DNA from: Bacteroidota bacterium
GTDB lineage: Bacteria; Bacteroidota; Bacteroidia; UKL13-3
DNA: 64,000 nucleotides
Assembly: GCA_027487835.1 (NCBI GenBank)
Contig: JAIYCU010000016.1
Coordinates: 39,313 to 103,312 of the forward strand
Direction of reading: 5' to 3'
Within the stretch, counting starts at the first letter, position 1. Every line of letters starts with the position of its first letter. Shown here piece by piece: positions 7,740 through 18,099 of the stretch. The notes under the pieces are model-generated. The model saw only the letters and a program-made list of their open reading frames with translations, was not told the origin of the DNA and made no database searches. The position numbers and the translations under genes were made by a program.

Positions 7740-9701
7740 TTATTTCTTAATAATTCTATTTAGGTGATTGCCTATTTTTATCGTATAAATGCCACTTGGT
7801 ATATTTGCTTTAATGGAATTTGTATATTCTAGTTTGAAATAGGATGCTGCAAATACTTTTATCCCAAGCATATTAAAGATTTCAATTTCTAACCCATCCT
7901 CGGATGAATAATTTTGAAGGAAATCATTTTTAAATTTTAGCTGAAATTCATCTGAAAAGGGATTAGGAAAGATTTCGAATTCATCTGAATATGCGTTTTC
8001 ATTTGGTAACACTTGAATGATTTTAGAATACTCAAATGTTCCATCTTTGTCAACCATTCTTAAACGATAGTTAATAGGGTGCTGGCAGCACATTTCATCT
8101 GTAATTAAATCATTGAAGTCATAATTGATTATTTTGTTTGAATTGCCATTTGAAGGTATACTTGCGATTACTTCCCAAGAGTTTTTTTCTATTAGTCTTT
8201 CTAATTCAAAACCTTTAAAATTAATTTCACTTGATGTTTGCCACCTTAACTGAATAATTTGTTCGTTTTTAATCGCTTCAAAACGGGTCAATTTAACTGG
8301 AAGTAGTCCTATACTATTTAGTTTAGAAATGAAAACATCATAAAATCCTGAAGAGGATAGGGTTAATGAGGTTGGACCAGGGTCGAAATCAACTGAATTT
8401 GAAAAAATGCCAGTAGTGTATACATTTTGTAAACTATCTAAGTCAATTCCCAAACCGTTATCGTCTGAAGAACCTCCAAATTTCTTTGCCCAAATAAAAT
8501 TGCCTGAGGCATTAAGTTTAGAGATAAAAGCATCAAAAGTACCCGATGATATCAAATTATAAACTCCCGCATTAGGATCGAAATCAACGGTGTTTAAAAA
8601 ATAACCAGTTGTATAAACATTTCCTGCTGCATCTGAGATTATATCAGTACCCGCATCATTATTAGGACCACCCATTTGTCGATTCCAAATTGTATTGCCA
8701 GCTAAATCCATTTTAACTATAAAAATATCATAAGCCGTTCCAGACCAAATCATTCCAGTACAATAAAGAAAACCTTGGGTAAGGGTGGAAATTGCCCTGC
8801 CTCTATCATCTCCTGAACCTCCAATTCTTCTGACCCAAACAAATCCACCAGATGAATTTAGCTTGGAAATGTAAATATCATTGGCTCCAAAAACTGAAAG
8901 GTTGAATGTGCCAGTTCCAGGATTAAAATCAACTGTTCCTGAAAATTGACCTGTAGAATAAACGTTTCCAGTGGAGTCTAAGGCTATTGAAAAACCTAAA
9001 TCGTCACCTGTTGAGGAACCCCATCTGCAAGCCCATGAAAATCGCCCTGAATCGTTTAGTGCACAAATAAAAACGTCATAAAAGGCCCCAGAACCAGCCG
9101 CAATTAGGTTAAATGTTCCAGTATCTGGATTAAAGTCTACAGTGCCTTTAAAGGCACCCGTAAAATATATATTTCCTGAAGGACTTATACATAAATTTGT
9201 TGCTAGGTCATCTGAACTACCCCCTATTCTATTTGCCCAAATAAAATTTCCTGAACTGTCCAATTTTGATATGTAAGCATCCTTTGCACCCGCTGAGACC
9301 AATTTAGTAACCCCTAGACCTGGGTCAAAATCTACTGTATCCATAAAATCACCTACGTTGTAAACATTACCGAAAATATCTGTTGTTATGCTTCGACTTT
9401 CTTCATTTGAAACTCCGCCAAACCTTCTAGCCCAGATAAAATTTCCGGATGGGCTTAGTTTTAAAATAAATATATCATTGCCACCAGCAGAAGTTAAATT
9501 ATATACTCCTATACCTGGGTCGAAATCAACTGTACCACTAAAATATCCTGAAGCATATACACAACCTTGTAAGTCGAGTGCGATGGTATTTCCCAAGTCA
9601 TTACCATTACTGCCTCCTATCCTTTTGGCCCAACCAGTATTTTGTGCGATTACACTTGAAATTAAAAGGCAAAGGTTTGCTAATAAAAATATTTTTTTCA
9701 T
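7740..9701 (-). CDS. secreted SBBP-type beta-propeller repeat protein with T9SS sorting domain
   Basis: A 653-residue exported protein. It has a signal peptide (MKKIFLLANLCLLISSVIAQ), then about eight imperfect repeats of ~50-60 residues (about 20-470), each combining FIWAKRIGGSxDD, GNVYxTGxF and TVDFDPG. This is the SBBP/beta-propeller style of repeat found in many Bacteroidota surface proteins. A beta-sandwich linker follows, then a T9SS type A domain from about 575 (EIFPNPFSDEF). No enzymatic motif is visible. The likely role is surface binding or structure; the ligand is unknown. Confidence 0.85.
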   Translation of the reverse strand: MKKIFLLANLCLLISSVIAQNTGWAKRIGGSNGNDLGNTIALDLQGCVYASGYFSGTVDFDPGIGVYNLTSAGGNDIFILKLSPSGNFIWARRFGGVSNEESRSITTDIFGNVYNVGDFMDTVDFDPGLGVTKLVSAGAKDAYISKLDSSGNFIWANRIGGSSDDLATNLCISPSGNIYFTGAFKGTVDFNPDTGTFNLIAAGSGAFYDVFICALNDSGRFSWACRWGSSTGDDLGFSIALDSTGNVYSTGQFSGTVDFNPGTGTFNLSVFGANDIYISKLNSSGGFVWVRRIGGSGDDRGRAISTLTQGFLYCTGMIWSGTAYDIFIVKMDLAGNTIWNRQMGGPNNDAGTDIISDAAGNVYTTGYFLNTVDFDPNAGVYNLISSGTFDAFISKLNASGNFIWAKKFGGSSDDNGLGIDLDSLQNVYTTGIFSNSVDFDPGPTSLTLSSSGFYDVFISKLNSIGLLPVKLTRFEAIKNEQIIQLRWQTSSEINFKGFELERLIEKNSWEVIASIPSNGNSNKIINYDFNDLITDEMCCQHPINYRLRMVDKDGTFEYSKIIQVLPNENAYSDEFEIFPNPFSDEFQLKFKNDFLQNYSSEDGLEIEIFNMLGIKVFAASYFKLEYTNSIKANIPSGIYTIKIGNHLNRIIKK

Positions 9702-10057
9702 TTGCTTATTAGTTGTATAGGTATTTTTTGCTACTATTATTTTATTCTCTTCTTATCTAAATTTTATAAGCGAATGTCTCCAAAAAGAGTTATAGAATTA
9801 TTGATTTTATAGAACAAATATAAATCAATAACCCAAAAGGCAAAAGGTAATTGCTTTAGATATTTGATTTAAGAAAATGCACCGCTACCTAAAAAAAATT
9901 GGACAAAAATCCGTAATTGCAAATCAAAAACCGCAATCCCTCACCTATTCAATGAATTAATTGAAGTTGTAAAAATCTTGTTTAAATTATTAATCTGCTT
10001 GTTAAAAATTGGTTTTCAAAGAAGAAAGAAATAGTATTGTTTACCAAAATATTAGCC
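9702..10057. other. 356-nt divergent intergenic region
   Basis: This AT-rich spacer separates two divergently transcribed T9SS cargo genes and must hold both promoters. I could not find a convincing TTG-N17-23-TAnnTTTG pair on either strand, nor an RNA gene or repeat. Confidence 0.5.
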
Positions 10058-13000
10058 ATGAAAAAAATCCTATATTACCTACTTCCAATATTTACCTTGA
10101 TTAACATTCCGAAAGGAAATTGCATTGAAGTAAACAATAAAAATTTGATGCAAGCCAATAGTGGCTTTGTTGAAAACAAAGGACAGATTCATGACCAATT
10201 CAATCAAGCAAATAAAAAGGTTAAGTTTAGTTTAGCTTTAAATGGCTTGAACCTACATTTAACATCGCATGGATTTAGTTATGATACCTACACCTCTACC
10301 TTCCTAAAGGAAAAGCCTGTTAGCATCACATTCCATAGGATTGATGTAACGCTAATTGGTTCAAATCAAAACCCAGAAATAATTACAGAAGGCAAATCCA
10401 TCGACTATTTGAACTTTTATACCACGGGAACAATTGGTGATGAGGCGACAGCGGTTTATTCCTATCAAAAAGTAAAATACTTAGAAATATACCCGGGTAT
10501 TGATTTGGAATTTGTTTCTCAATCCAACGGAGAAAAGGCAGTGAAGTATAATTTCATTGTTCATCCTGGTGCAGACATGGGCTTAATTAAACTCAAATAT
10601 CAGGGTGCTATTTCAACAGACTTAATTGATGGTAGAATAAGCATTACCCTAAAATCAGACAAATTAGAAGAAAGCATTCCTGAAAGTTATGAATTAGAAT
10701 CTGGCAAGAAATCGCTTGTGTATTACGAGAAGATTGGAGAAAATGAATATGGATTTGCCTCAAAAGAAATAAACAAAAATGCCACCTTGGTTATTGATCC
10801 ATATTCATTGCGTATTTGGGGAACCTATTATGGAAACACGAATGAGGATTTTGGATATGCGGGTGGGTTGGATAGTTTAGGAAATGTTTATATGGGTGGT
10901 GTTACCACTAGTACAAGTTCAATAGCCACCTCAGGTGCCTACCAGACTGTTTTAGGGGCAAATGGAATCTATGATTGTTTTGTTGTAAAATTTACAAATG
11001 CAGGAGTAAGGATATGGGGAACTTATTATGGCGGTGCTTCAACTGAATATTTGGGTGGATTGGCGGTTGAAAAATCTGGTAACCTTTATTTTTCTGGAAG
11101 AAGTGAATCAAATACTGTAATTGCATCAAGTGGGGCTCACCAAAGCACTTATGGTGGAAATACAGATGCCATTTTAGTAAAGTTGAATTCAAGTGGTTTT
11201 CGATTATGGGGAACCTATTATGGTGGCAGTTTATCTGATGTTGGAGAAGACGTAGCAATTGACCCCTTGGGTGGCGTATTAATTGGAGGCGGAACTGCAA
11301 GTACGACCGGAATAGCAACCTCGGGTGCACACCAAACTGTTTTTGGCGGAAATGAAGATGGCTTTATTGCAAAATTTAATGCAAATGGCGTTAGGATGTG
11401 GGGCTCTTATTACGGAGGCTCAGGTCTAGAATTTATTGGTTCTTTATGTTTAAATAATTCTGGCAATGCCTATATGCAAGGATATACCATGAGTACAAAT
11501 GCCATATCCACTGCGGGTGCGCACCAAGTTGCCATAGGTTCTACAACCGCAAGCGATGTATTTATTGCAAAATTTTCGCCAACAGGAACAAGAATTTGGG
11601 GTACTTATTACGGTGGTGCTAACTATGAAGAAATTGGCCCAATTTGCGCTGATTCTTTAAATAATATTTATGTAGGTGGAAGAACAAATAGCCCAACCAA
11701 TATACATACTTCAAATGGTTTTGATACCACCTTCACCGGATTTGAAGATGGGTTTTTAGCAAAATTTAATGGAGATGGTGTTCGACTTTGGGGATCTTAT
11801 TTTGGGAATTCTGGCAGTGATTTTATTAATAGCATGGTTTGTGATTCTGTTGGAAATATATTTTTTGGCAATAGCACAAACTCAACCGGACTTGCAACTG
11901 CCGGGGCACACCAATTTGTAAATGCGGGTGCTTATGATGGAATGCTAATTAAGTTTAACTCAGCTGGTGAAAGATTATACTCAACTTATTATGGTGGAAA
12001 TAACTATGATAATTTATATATTACTTCAATTGATAGAAATGGGGGAATTTATGCTGCTGGCAGCACAAGCAGCTCAATGGCAATTTCAACACCAGGCAGT
12101 CATCAACCAAATATTTCTTTTAGTAATGATGCTTTCACGGTCAAATTTTTTGATTGTACCATGGAAAGACCTGTGATTGGCGGACCTGCAAATTTGTGTA
12201 TCAATTCAACCGCAAAATTTGGTGTACAAGCGTTACCTGGACACGTGTATAGTTGGACCAGCAGCTCAGGAGGAACTATCATAGCAGGCCAAAATACAGA
12301 TTCTATTACCGTTTCATTTTTAACCACGGGCGCCTTTTTAGTTTGCAGAGATAGCATACCTGCAACTGGTTGTGTGATGAGCAGTGCCAGCTTTTTTGTG
12401 AATGTATTTAATCCAACTCCTTCTATTACAAGTGCAAATTCGGCCTGTGCATTTTCACAAGGAACTGCATCTGTTATTAATAATACTGGAAGAATTTACA
12501 ATTGGGTGGTGACAAGAGGAAGTATTATTTCGGGTCAAGGCACTAATGCCATCAGCATTGGATGGGATAGTGCTGGCACAGGAACTATTGTAGTAACAGA
12601 TAGTGCGGCTGGTTTTGGATGCAAAGCCACTAGCCCAATTAAAAATGTTACGCTCAACCCCGTTCCCAGTATTCCTACGTTTACAGGTTTGTCTTTGGTT
12701 TGTGTGAGCACAATATCTAATTATTTAGCGCCAACAAATCCAGGGCGATTTTATAGGTGGATGGTCACAGGTGGAAATATTAGCTCTGGTGCAAACACCA
12801 ATTCCATTAATGTAAATTGGGGAGCAGCAGGAGCCGGCACAGTAACTTTAATAGATAGCTTTAATACCACAGGGTGCAAGTCGACCAGTAACCCATTTCC
12901 AACTACCATTAATACAAAACCTATTCAACCTGTAATTACAGGATTAAACAGTGTATGTACTGGAGTGGTTCAAACATATACCGTGCCCTATACTGCAGGT

Positions 13001-15193
13001 AGCAAATACAAATGGACATCCAATGGGGGAACTATTCAAGGTATTAATGATTCAAATGTAGTAAACATTATTTTTGGAAATGCCGCCGCCTCCTTTATCA
13101 ATGCAACTGATAGTGCTACCTCAACAGGTTGTAAAACCACCAGCAGCAACTTAACTATTACACATAAACAAAGTCCAACAATTCCTAATATTACGGGTCC
13201 ATCTAGCATTTGTGAAAATACAAGTGGAACTTATTTTACCTCCCCTGTTTCAGGCCGTGCCTACAAATGGACCCTCAATGGAGGAACCATTAATGCAGGG
13301 CAAAATACCAGTGGTATTAGCGTGCTTTGGGGCGGGGCGGGATCTGGAAACTTGATTTTATTAGATTCAAACATTAGTAATAATTGCAAAACAAGTTCCC
13401 TACCCTATACAGTTACAAAAAATCTAGTGCCTACCCCTATCATTAGCGGTTTGGATAGCTTATGCGCTAACTCAATAGGGCAATATGCTGTTGATTCTAA
13501 TAACGGAAGAAGGTATACCTGGACAGTTTCAGGTGGGTTTATTTTTAATGGACAAAACACAAACGTATTGCAAGCAAGTTGGCTCGATTCGGGCTGGAAA
13601 ATTATAACTTTAAAAGACAGCGTATCTGCCACAGGATGCAAGTCAACAGCGAGTAAGTCTATATTTGTTAATCCTCAACCGATAATAGTTATTAATGGCC
13701 CATTGACTGTATGTGCAAATGATATTAAAACTTACTATACCAATTCAAATGGTTTAAATTTTAGAAAATGGAATGTAATTGATGGCTTGATCCTAAGCAA
13801 TCCTAATAATGATACCATTACTATAAAATGGGGAGCCACTAATTCAGGGGTGGTTCAACTCATGGATAGTGTGATAACAACCGGTTGTAAGAATATATTT
13901 GAAAGGATTGTAGTAATCAATTCAAATCCATCTCCAGCCATTACTGGGAAAACCAATAATTGCGCAAATGAGGTAACAAGTTATCAAACCCCTTCGAACA
14001 ATGGAAGAAACTATCTATGGAATGTTAATGGCGGAATCCTAAATGGAACTGAAAACGCAAGCACCATAGAAGTAAAATGGAATAATGCAGGAGTTGGAAC
14101 CTTAACGGTTTTGGATAGTAATACCATAACTGGATGTAAAACGCTTAGCACTAGTTATGCGGTAAACATATATCCAAATCCAACAAAACCGATTATTAAC
14201 GGGAATACCAAGTTGTGTGAAAATTCAAATTATATTTATTCTATCGCTTCTGATTCTGGCAGAATAAGTAAATGGAATTTAACAGCAGGTGAAATATTAA
14301 ATGGCCAAGGAAGTTCTACCTTAACTATCAAATCCAGCAATTTGGGTCAAACCAAATTAACTGTAATTGATAGCATACTATTTAGTGGGTGTAAATCGAT
14401 AAGCGACACCTTGCTTTTAACGGTGAATAATAAGCCTTCACCCGTAATTTCTGGAAGGGATTCTATTTGTGAAAATGCAATTGAATTCTATAGTACAAGC
14501 GCCAATTTAAATAGGATTTACAATTGGCAAGTAACAGGTGGATCCATTAATGCTGGACAATTAACCAATAGCATTGAAGTTAAATGGAACAATGCCGGAA
14601 TTGGAAATATAATCCTATTAGATTCGAATACCAGCAGCAATTGCAGCGGCATTGGTTCAAAGCAAATTTCAAAAATTGCATTTCCTGAACCTATTAGTAT
14701 CATAGGTAAAAAAGATGTTTTTGATTTATCTACCCATGGTTATTCTGTTCAACTAGAAGGAGGCGTTAATTATTTTTGGAAGGGAACCAATGGCAATTTA
14801 ATAGCTGGCCAAGGAAGCAATGCCGTGCAAGTAATGTGGGGCAATCCAGGTAGCGGCAAATTATTGGTTCAAGCCAACAGAGTTGGATGCACGGTAAGTG
14901 ATTCGATGGCTGTAAATATTGGCGTAAGTGGTTTGTTGGATCAAGATTTAATGACCATAAAAGTTTATCCTAATCCAGTGAAAGACCTACAAAACTTGGA
15001 GATACTTAAATCCACAAACCAAGATTACTCAATTGAAGTTTTCGACATGCACGGCAAGGCGGTTGGGGTTCCTGTCTTCAAAGTAAACAGTGGGATATTT
15101 CAAATTAATGTGTCTGAAATGGCTGCTGGCATTTACTTGGTTTACATCAATGGTGCAGAGAAGGTATTGAATTATAAACTAATCAAATTATAA
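10058..15193 (+). CDS. giant secreted repeat protein (SBBP repeats plus PKD/Ig-like repeats) with T9SS sorting domain
   Basis: I place the start at 10058 (MKKILYYLLPIFTLINIPKGNC), giving 1711 residues and a signal peptide; an ATG at 10037 adds seven residues. An N-terminal domain (about 30-250, with GFVENKGQIHDQF) is followed by about seven SBBP-type repeats marked by RIWGTYYGG (about 255-690). Next come ten clear Ig/PKD-like repeats of ~85-90 residues, each with a pattern like I-x-G-x-x-x-x-C near the start, KWT..GG in the middle and GCK near the end, then a degenerate eleventh without the Cys pair. It ends in a T9SS domain (KVYPNPVKD). It probably acts as a long surface stalk or adhesin. 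The paired Cys in each repeat suggest disulfides. Confidence 0.88.
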   Translation: MKKILYYLLPIFTLINIPKGNCIEVNNKNLMQANSGFVENKGQIHDQFNQANKKVKFSLALNGLNLHLTSHGFSYDTYTSTFLKEKPVSITFHRIDVTLIGSNQNPEIITEGKSIDYLNFYTTGTIGDEATAVYSYQKVKYLEIYPGIDLEFVSQSNGEKAVKYNFIVHPGADMGLIKLKYQGAISTDLIDGRISITLKSDKLEESIPESYELESGKKSLVYYEKIGENEYGFASKEINKNATLVIDPYSLRIWGTYYGNTNEDFGYAGGLDSLGNVYMGGVTTSTSSIATSGAYQTVLGANGIYDCFVVKFTNAGVRIWGTYYGGASTEYLGGLAVEKSGNLYFSGRSESNTVIASSGAHQSTYGGNTDAILVKLNSSGFRLWGTYYGGSLSDVGEDVAIDPLGGVLIGGGTASTTGIATSGAHQTVFGGNEDGFIAKFNANGVRMWGSYYGGSGLEFIGSLCLNNSGNAYMQGYTMSTNAISTAGAHQVAIGSTTASDVFIAKFSPTGTRIWGTYYGGANYEEIGPICADSLNNIYVGGRTNSPTNIHTSNGFDTTFTGFEDGFLAKFNGDGVRLWGSYFGNSGSDFINSMVCDSVGNIFFGNSTNSTGLATAGAHQFVNAGAYDGMLIKFNSAGERLYSTYYGGNNYDNLYITSIDRNGGIYAAGSTSSSMAISTPGSHQPNISFSNDAFTVKFFDCTMERPVIGGPANLCINSTAKFGVQALPGHVYSWTSSSGGTIIAGQNTDSITVSFLTTGAFLVCRDSIPATGCVMSSASFFVNVFNPTPSITSANSACAFSQGTASVINNTGRIYNWVVTRGSIISGQGTNAISIGWDSAGTGTIVVTDSAAGFGCKATSPIKNVTLNPVPSIPTFTGLSLVCVSTISNYLAPTNPGRFYRWMVTGGNISSGANTNSINVNWGAAGAGTVTLIDSFNTTGCKSTSNPFPTTINTKPIQPVITGLNSVCTGVVQTYTVPYTAGSKYKWTSNGGTIQGINDSNVVNIIFGNAAASFINATDSATSTGCKTTSSNLTITHKQSPTIPNITGPSSICENTSGTYFTSPVSGRAYKWTLNGGTINAGQNTSGISVLWGGAGSGNLILLDSNISNNCKTSSLPYTVTKNLVPTPIISGLDSLCANSIGQYAVDSNNGRRYTWTVSGGFIFNGQNTNVLQASWLDSGWKIITLKDSVSATGCKSTASKSIFVNPQPIIVINGPLTVCANDIKTYYTNSNGLNFRKWNVIDGLILSNPNNDTITIKWGATNSGVVQLMDSVITTGCKNIFERIVVINSNPSPAITGKTNNCANEVTSYQTPSNNGRNYLWNVNGGILNGTENASTIEVKWNNAGVGTLTVLDSNTITGCKTLSTSYAVNIYPNPTKPIINGNTKLCENSNYIYSIASDSGRISKWNLTAGEILNGQGSSTLTIKSSNLGQTKLTVIDSILFSGCKSISDTLLLTVNNKPSPVISGRDSICENAIEFYSTSANLNRIYNWQVTGGSINAGQLTNSIEVKWNNAGIGNIILLDSNTSSNCSGIGSKQISKIAFPEPISIIGKKDVFDLSTHGYSVQLEGGVNYFWKGTNGNLIAGQGSNAVQVMWGNPGSGKLLVQANRVGCTVSDSMAVNIGVSGLLDQDLMTIKVYPNPVKDLQNLEILKSTNQDYSIEVFDMHGKAVGVPVFKVNSGIFQINVSEMAAGIYLVYINGAEKVLNYKLIKL

Positions 15194-15249
15194 GCTTAGC
15201 AATTGGCTTTTCGCTTAGCTCCAAAAGTGATTTTAGGAGCCAATGCCTC

Positions 15250-16962
15250 CTATTTCACCTTATAATAAATTAACCCGTTATTAGAAGCAAGGCAAAAGTT
15301 AAGCGTATTTGGGTCGGCCAGTTTATAGATATCTAAGCCTTTTTGGTCCATATAATCTTCATACACAGAAAGCGCCAGCTTTGGAAATATAAGCCCTGTA
15401 TTTTTTGCTATGCCCATTTTTCTATCTAGAAAAAACGCGCCATAACTATTCCCTTTTCGGTAACCGTAGAGTCTATCGTTTAAGAAATACTTTTCCCTAA
15501 AGTTTATTTCATTCTTCCAAATCTGATCAAATTCAATGGGAAGTAGTGCCATGTTTTGAGTATTGATGAGTCCAAACTTTCCCTCCTTTTTCACTACAAA
15601 AATTCCTTGGTGATAGGTTTTCAAACAACGGTTTGCATCCACGCTATAAATATTTTGTTTCTTAAAAATAAATTGTCCGGGTTGTTCATCATCATCCCTT
15701 TTATACCCCAATTCATCAAAGCTAAAACCGATGTACTCATATATAATTGGAACCATCAACAAACCTTTTTCATTTAAGAGTCCAAAACGCCATTTGCCAG
15801 CGATATCTTTAATCCCAGCCATGTACATACTACTAATTGGGTTATCAAAATCGATGTATTGATTGCGTAAATAAATCAAAGAATCATATACTTCGGTTGA
15901 ACGTTTATTCGCTGAAAGATATAAGCCATATTTCTTATCCTTATAAAAAACCAAAGGCTCCTTTTGAAATTGATGCGTGTAGGGTTCGGCAAAAAACACC
16001 TGCTCTCCTTCTGCCAATTCTACCCTAAAAACACCATACAAAAAGGCCTTTTCATTTAAAGGTTTAAAGTGAACGGGGGTATTAGATTTCTTGCCTACCT
16101 CATCACCCAAAGGTCCTTGTTCTTCCGACACACCATCGCCATCAACTACAGGTACATAATCTTCTCCGCCACCTGCACCTTCTCCAGCCCCCTCAAAAGC
16201 GCCTTCACCAGGTTCTGGAATTTGGGCGCTTTGTGTATTGATATAAGGCTTACGTTTATGTTCTCCACTCTTTTCATCATAATATATTACATCATGTCCC
16301 TTATTTCCGTTTTGATCTAGGTAGGTACAAATCAAAACCCTTTCTTCATAACTCTGGGTCTTTTCTATTTTAAAATTAGACACACGAGACAATAAGGGTG
16401 TAAGCATTATTTGTTTTTGACCATCATAAAGTAGGATGCTAACCATCCTGTCCATATGCATAGCCAAAATGGCTATATTACCTTTATTTGCTTTGGCTGC
16501 GGGCGAAACCACCATTTGAAACCTGTACACATTTTCGGCAAGTAATCTCTCTCCTTTTAGTGTATAAAAATTGCTATTAGTGCCTGAATATGCACTTTCG
16601 GTTCCTACAATAATTCCGGCATCTAGGTAAGTAAAATGATTGTGTTCACTTTGGGTAATAATTTCTTTCGTTCCAACCAATATTCCTTTATGTCCTCTTT
16701 GTTCTCGGTTTGAACCAAGATTATGATTTGCACTATCTATACTTGTAAATTCAAACACATTTTTGCCTATAGGCGACAAGTAAGCATAGCGAGCACTCAA
16801 TACCATTTTGCCATCCACATCAGATAAACCAAACAAATTTCCTACGCGATAAGGCACCAGAATTTTGTCTTGCGCGCTCGTGTTTAAAGCATTCATGACC
16901 ATCAGCGTCAAAATGAATAAACGCAAAAGTGTTTTATCTGCTTGAAATCTATTTGGTTTCAT
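15250..16962 (-). CDS. secreted WG-repeat protein
   Basis: A 570-residue protein with an N-terminal signal segment (hydrophobic LLRLFILTLMVMNAL, then NTSAQ) and several WG-type units such as NLFGLSDVDGKMV, RFGLLNEKGLLMVP and KFGLINTQNMALLP, the pattern of the WG-containing repeat family. A Gly/Glu/Asp-rich low-complexity linker occupies about 245-290. There is no catalytic motif and no T9SS domain. It is convergent with the giant repeat gene, separated by 56 nt. Periplasmic or surface location is inferred; function unknown. Confidence 0.75.
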   Translation of the reverse strand: MKPNRFQADKTLLRLFILTLMVMNALNTSAQDKILVPYRVGNLFGLSDVDGKMVLSARYAYLSPIGKNVFEFTSIDSANHNLGSNREQRGHKGILVGTKEIITQSEHNHFTYLDAGIIVGTESAYSGTNSNFYTLKGERLLAENVYRFQMVVSPAAKANKGNIAILAMHMDRMVSILLYDGQKQIMLTPLLSRVSNFKIEKTQSYEERVLICTYLDQNGNKGHDVIYYDEKSGEHKRKPYINTQSAQIPEPGEGAFEGAGEGAGGGEDYVPVVDGDGVSEEQGPLGDEVGKKSNTPVHFKPLNEKAFLYGVFRVELAEGEQVFFAEPYTHQFQKEPLVFYKDKKYGLYLSANKRSTEVYDSLIYLRNQYIDFDNPISSMYMAGIKDIAGKWRFGLLNEKGLLMVPIIYEYIGFSFDELGYKRDDDEQPGQFIFKKQNIYSVDANRCLKTYHQGIFVVKKEGKFGLINTQNMALLPIEFDQIWKNEINFREKYFLNDRLYGYRKGNSYGAFFLDRKMGIAKNTGLIFPKLALSVYEDYMDQKGLDIYKLADPNTLNFCLASNNGLIYYKVK

Positions 16963-17156
16963 AAAAACGAAAGTATTTGAAATGGGTTGAAATGCAAACC
17001 CCTATCGAATAAACTCTTCAAAATTTTGAAATTGTTCTATACATATTCTTTTTAGGGGGATTTAGGTTTGTTTAATGCTTGGTGATTTGATTACTAGTAT
17101 CGAAGAAGTGAGCAGATTTTTCAATTTATTTTTTTAATCTTTTAACAAATGTTTCA

Positions 17157-17630
17157 ATGAAACAAAATCAATTAAATGCAGACATTCCTGCTTCAGTTGT
17201 CAAAGAAGCAATGGATGCCTTAGAGTTGGCGTACAGCAAACTCAAACCTTATCTCTTAACAGACATTACCAAGAGTCAGCTCGATGGCTACGCCCGAATG
17301 GGCGAAAGTGGGAAGACGTTTGTGAATTCTATTTACGATTGCATCCAACAGGATGAGAATTTGATTCCGCGTTCCTACAGCAAGGAAGAGGCTTTGGCCG
17401 ACAAAAACTTCTATGCTAACATGAGCGATTTAGGCACCAGAATTGAACACATTTCTGGGATTGTAAACATGAATTGCGACTTGGCAGGCATTGAGATGCT
17501 CGACTTTGCCAATGAGGTGTATTTTACCATTAAACGTAGAAATCAAGAAGGAGATCCTGTTGGGATGGCTATGTTTGATATGGTTAAATCCTATTACCAA
17601 AAGAAACCGCGAAAAAGCAAGGAGGCTTAG
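17157..17630 (+). CDS. hypothetical helical protein
   Basis: A 157-residue soluble, mostly alpha-helical protein with no signal peptide or membrane segment. The ATG at 17157 follows an AT-rich leader without a Shine-Dalgarno. Acidic and basic residues alternate in amphipathic patterns, and the C-terminus is basic (KKPRKSKEA). I do not recognise a family. It is monocistronic: 194 nt of spacer precede it and a strong terminator follows. Confidence 0.75.
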   Translation: MKQNQLNADIPASVVKEAMDALELAYSKLKPYLLTDITKSQLDGYARMGESGKTFVNSIYDCIQQDENLIPRSYSKEEALADKNFYANMSDLGTRIEHISGIVNMNCDLAGIEMLDFANEVYFTIKRRNQEGDPVGMAMFDMVKSYYQKKPRKSKEA

Positions 17631-17648
17631 TCCTTCTTAATTATGTTG

Positions 17649-17682
17649 AAACCCGGAATTTATTAAGTTCCGGGTTTTTTTT
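17649..17682 (+). terminator. rho-independent terminator after the 17157-17630 gene
   Basis: AAACCCGGAA pairs with TTCCGGGTTT across a 9-nt loop and is followed by a run of T. It closes the single-gene unit upstream. Confidence 0.88.
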
Positions 17683-17756
17683 GCCTCGATTTTGCAAACA
17701 AAAGGGCGACGCCTCGACTCGACTCGGCAACCAGACCACCAATTAGGCTCGGCAAG

Positions 17757-18050
17757 TCATCAATAAGGCAAAATTTATCATCAATAAGACTCGGCGAGTC
17801 ATCAATAAGGCAAAATTTGTCATCAATAAGACTCAACAAGTCATCAATAAGGCAAAATTTGTCATCAATAAGGCTCGGCGGGTCATCAATAAGGCAAAAT
17901 TTATCATCAATAAGACTCGGCGAGTCATCAATAAGACCAAATTTGTCATCAATAAGGCTCGGCGAGTTATCAATAAGACCAAATTTGTCATCAATAAGGC
18001 AAAATTTATCATCAATAAGGCTCAGCGGGTCATCAATAAGGCGCCTCGGC
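17757..18050. repeat. 21-bp tandem array with alternating half-units
   Basis: Thirteen consecutive 21-bp units occupy 17757-18029 and a partial fourteenth runs on from 18030. Each begins TCATCAATAAG (once TTATCAATAAG) followed by 10 nt of one of two types: an AT-rich type (GCAAAATTTG and close variants) or a GC-rich type (CTCGGCGAG and close variants). The types mostly alternate, giving a 42-bp super-period that breaks near unit 12. A degenerate unit precedes the array. Because 21 is a multiple of three, several frames stay open and would encode SSIR-type peptides, but this is best read as a non-coding repeat. Imperfect direct repeats of about 28 nt flank the array (17709 and 18041). Confidence 0.9.
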
Positions 18051-18099
18051 TCTGCTCAGCGACCGATGAGATAGTCAGTCATTTGTCAGAAGCCAGTCG

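Noticed and set aside
10992..12357. Antisense frames within the giant repeat gene
   Set aside because: They mirror the codon pattern of the repeats on the plus strand and have no independent support.
17757..18050. CRISPR-like array
   Set aside because: Repeat heads are only 11 nt, spacers are 10 nt and of two recurrent types, and no cas gene is present.
17817..18074. Open frame encoding an SSIR-repeat peptide
   Set aside because: It is the 21-bp repeat array read in frame; the complementary strand is equally open, and no start context or family supports a gene.
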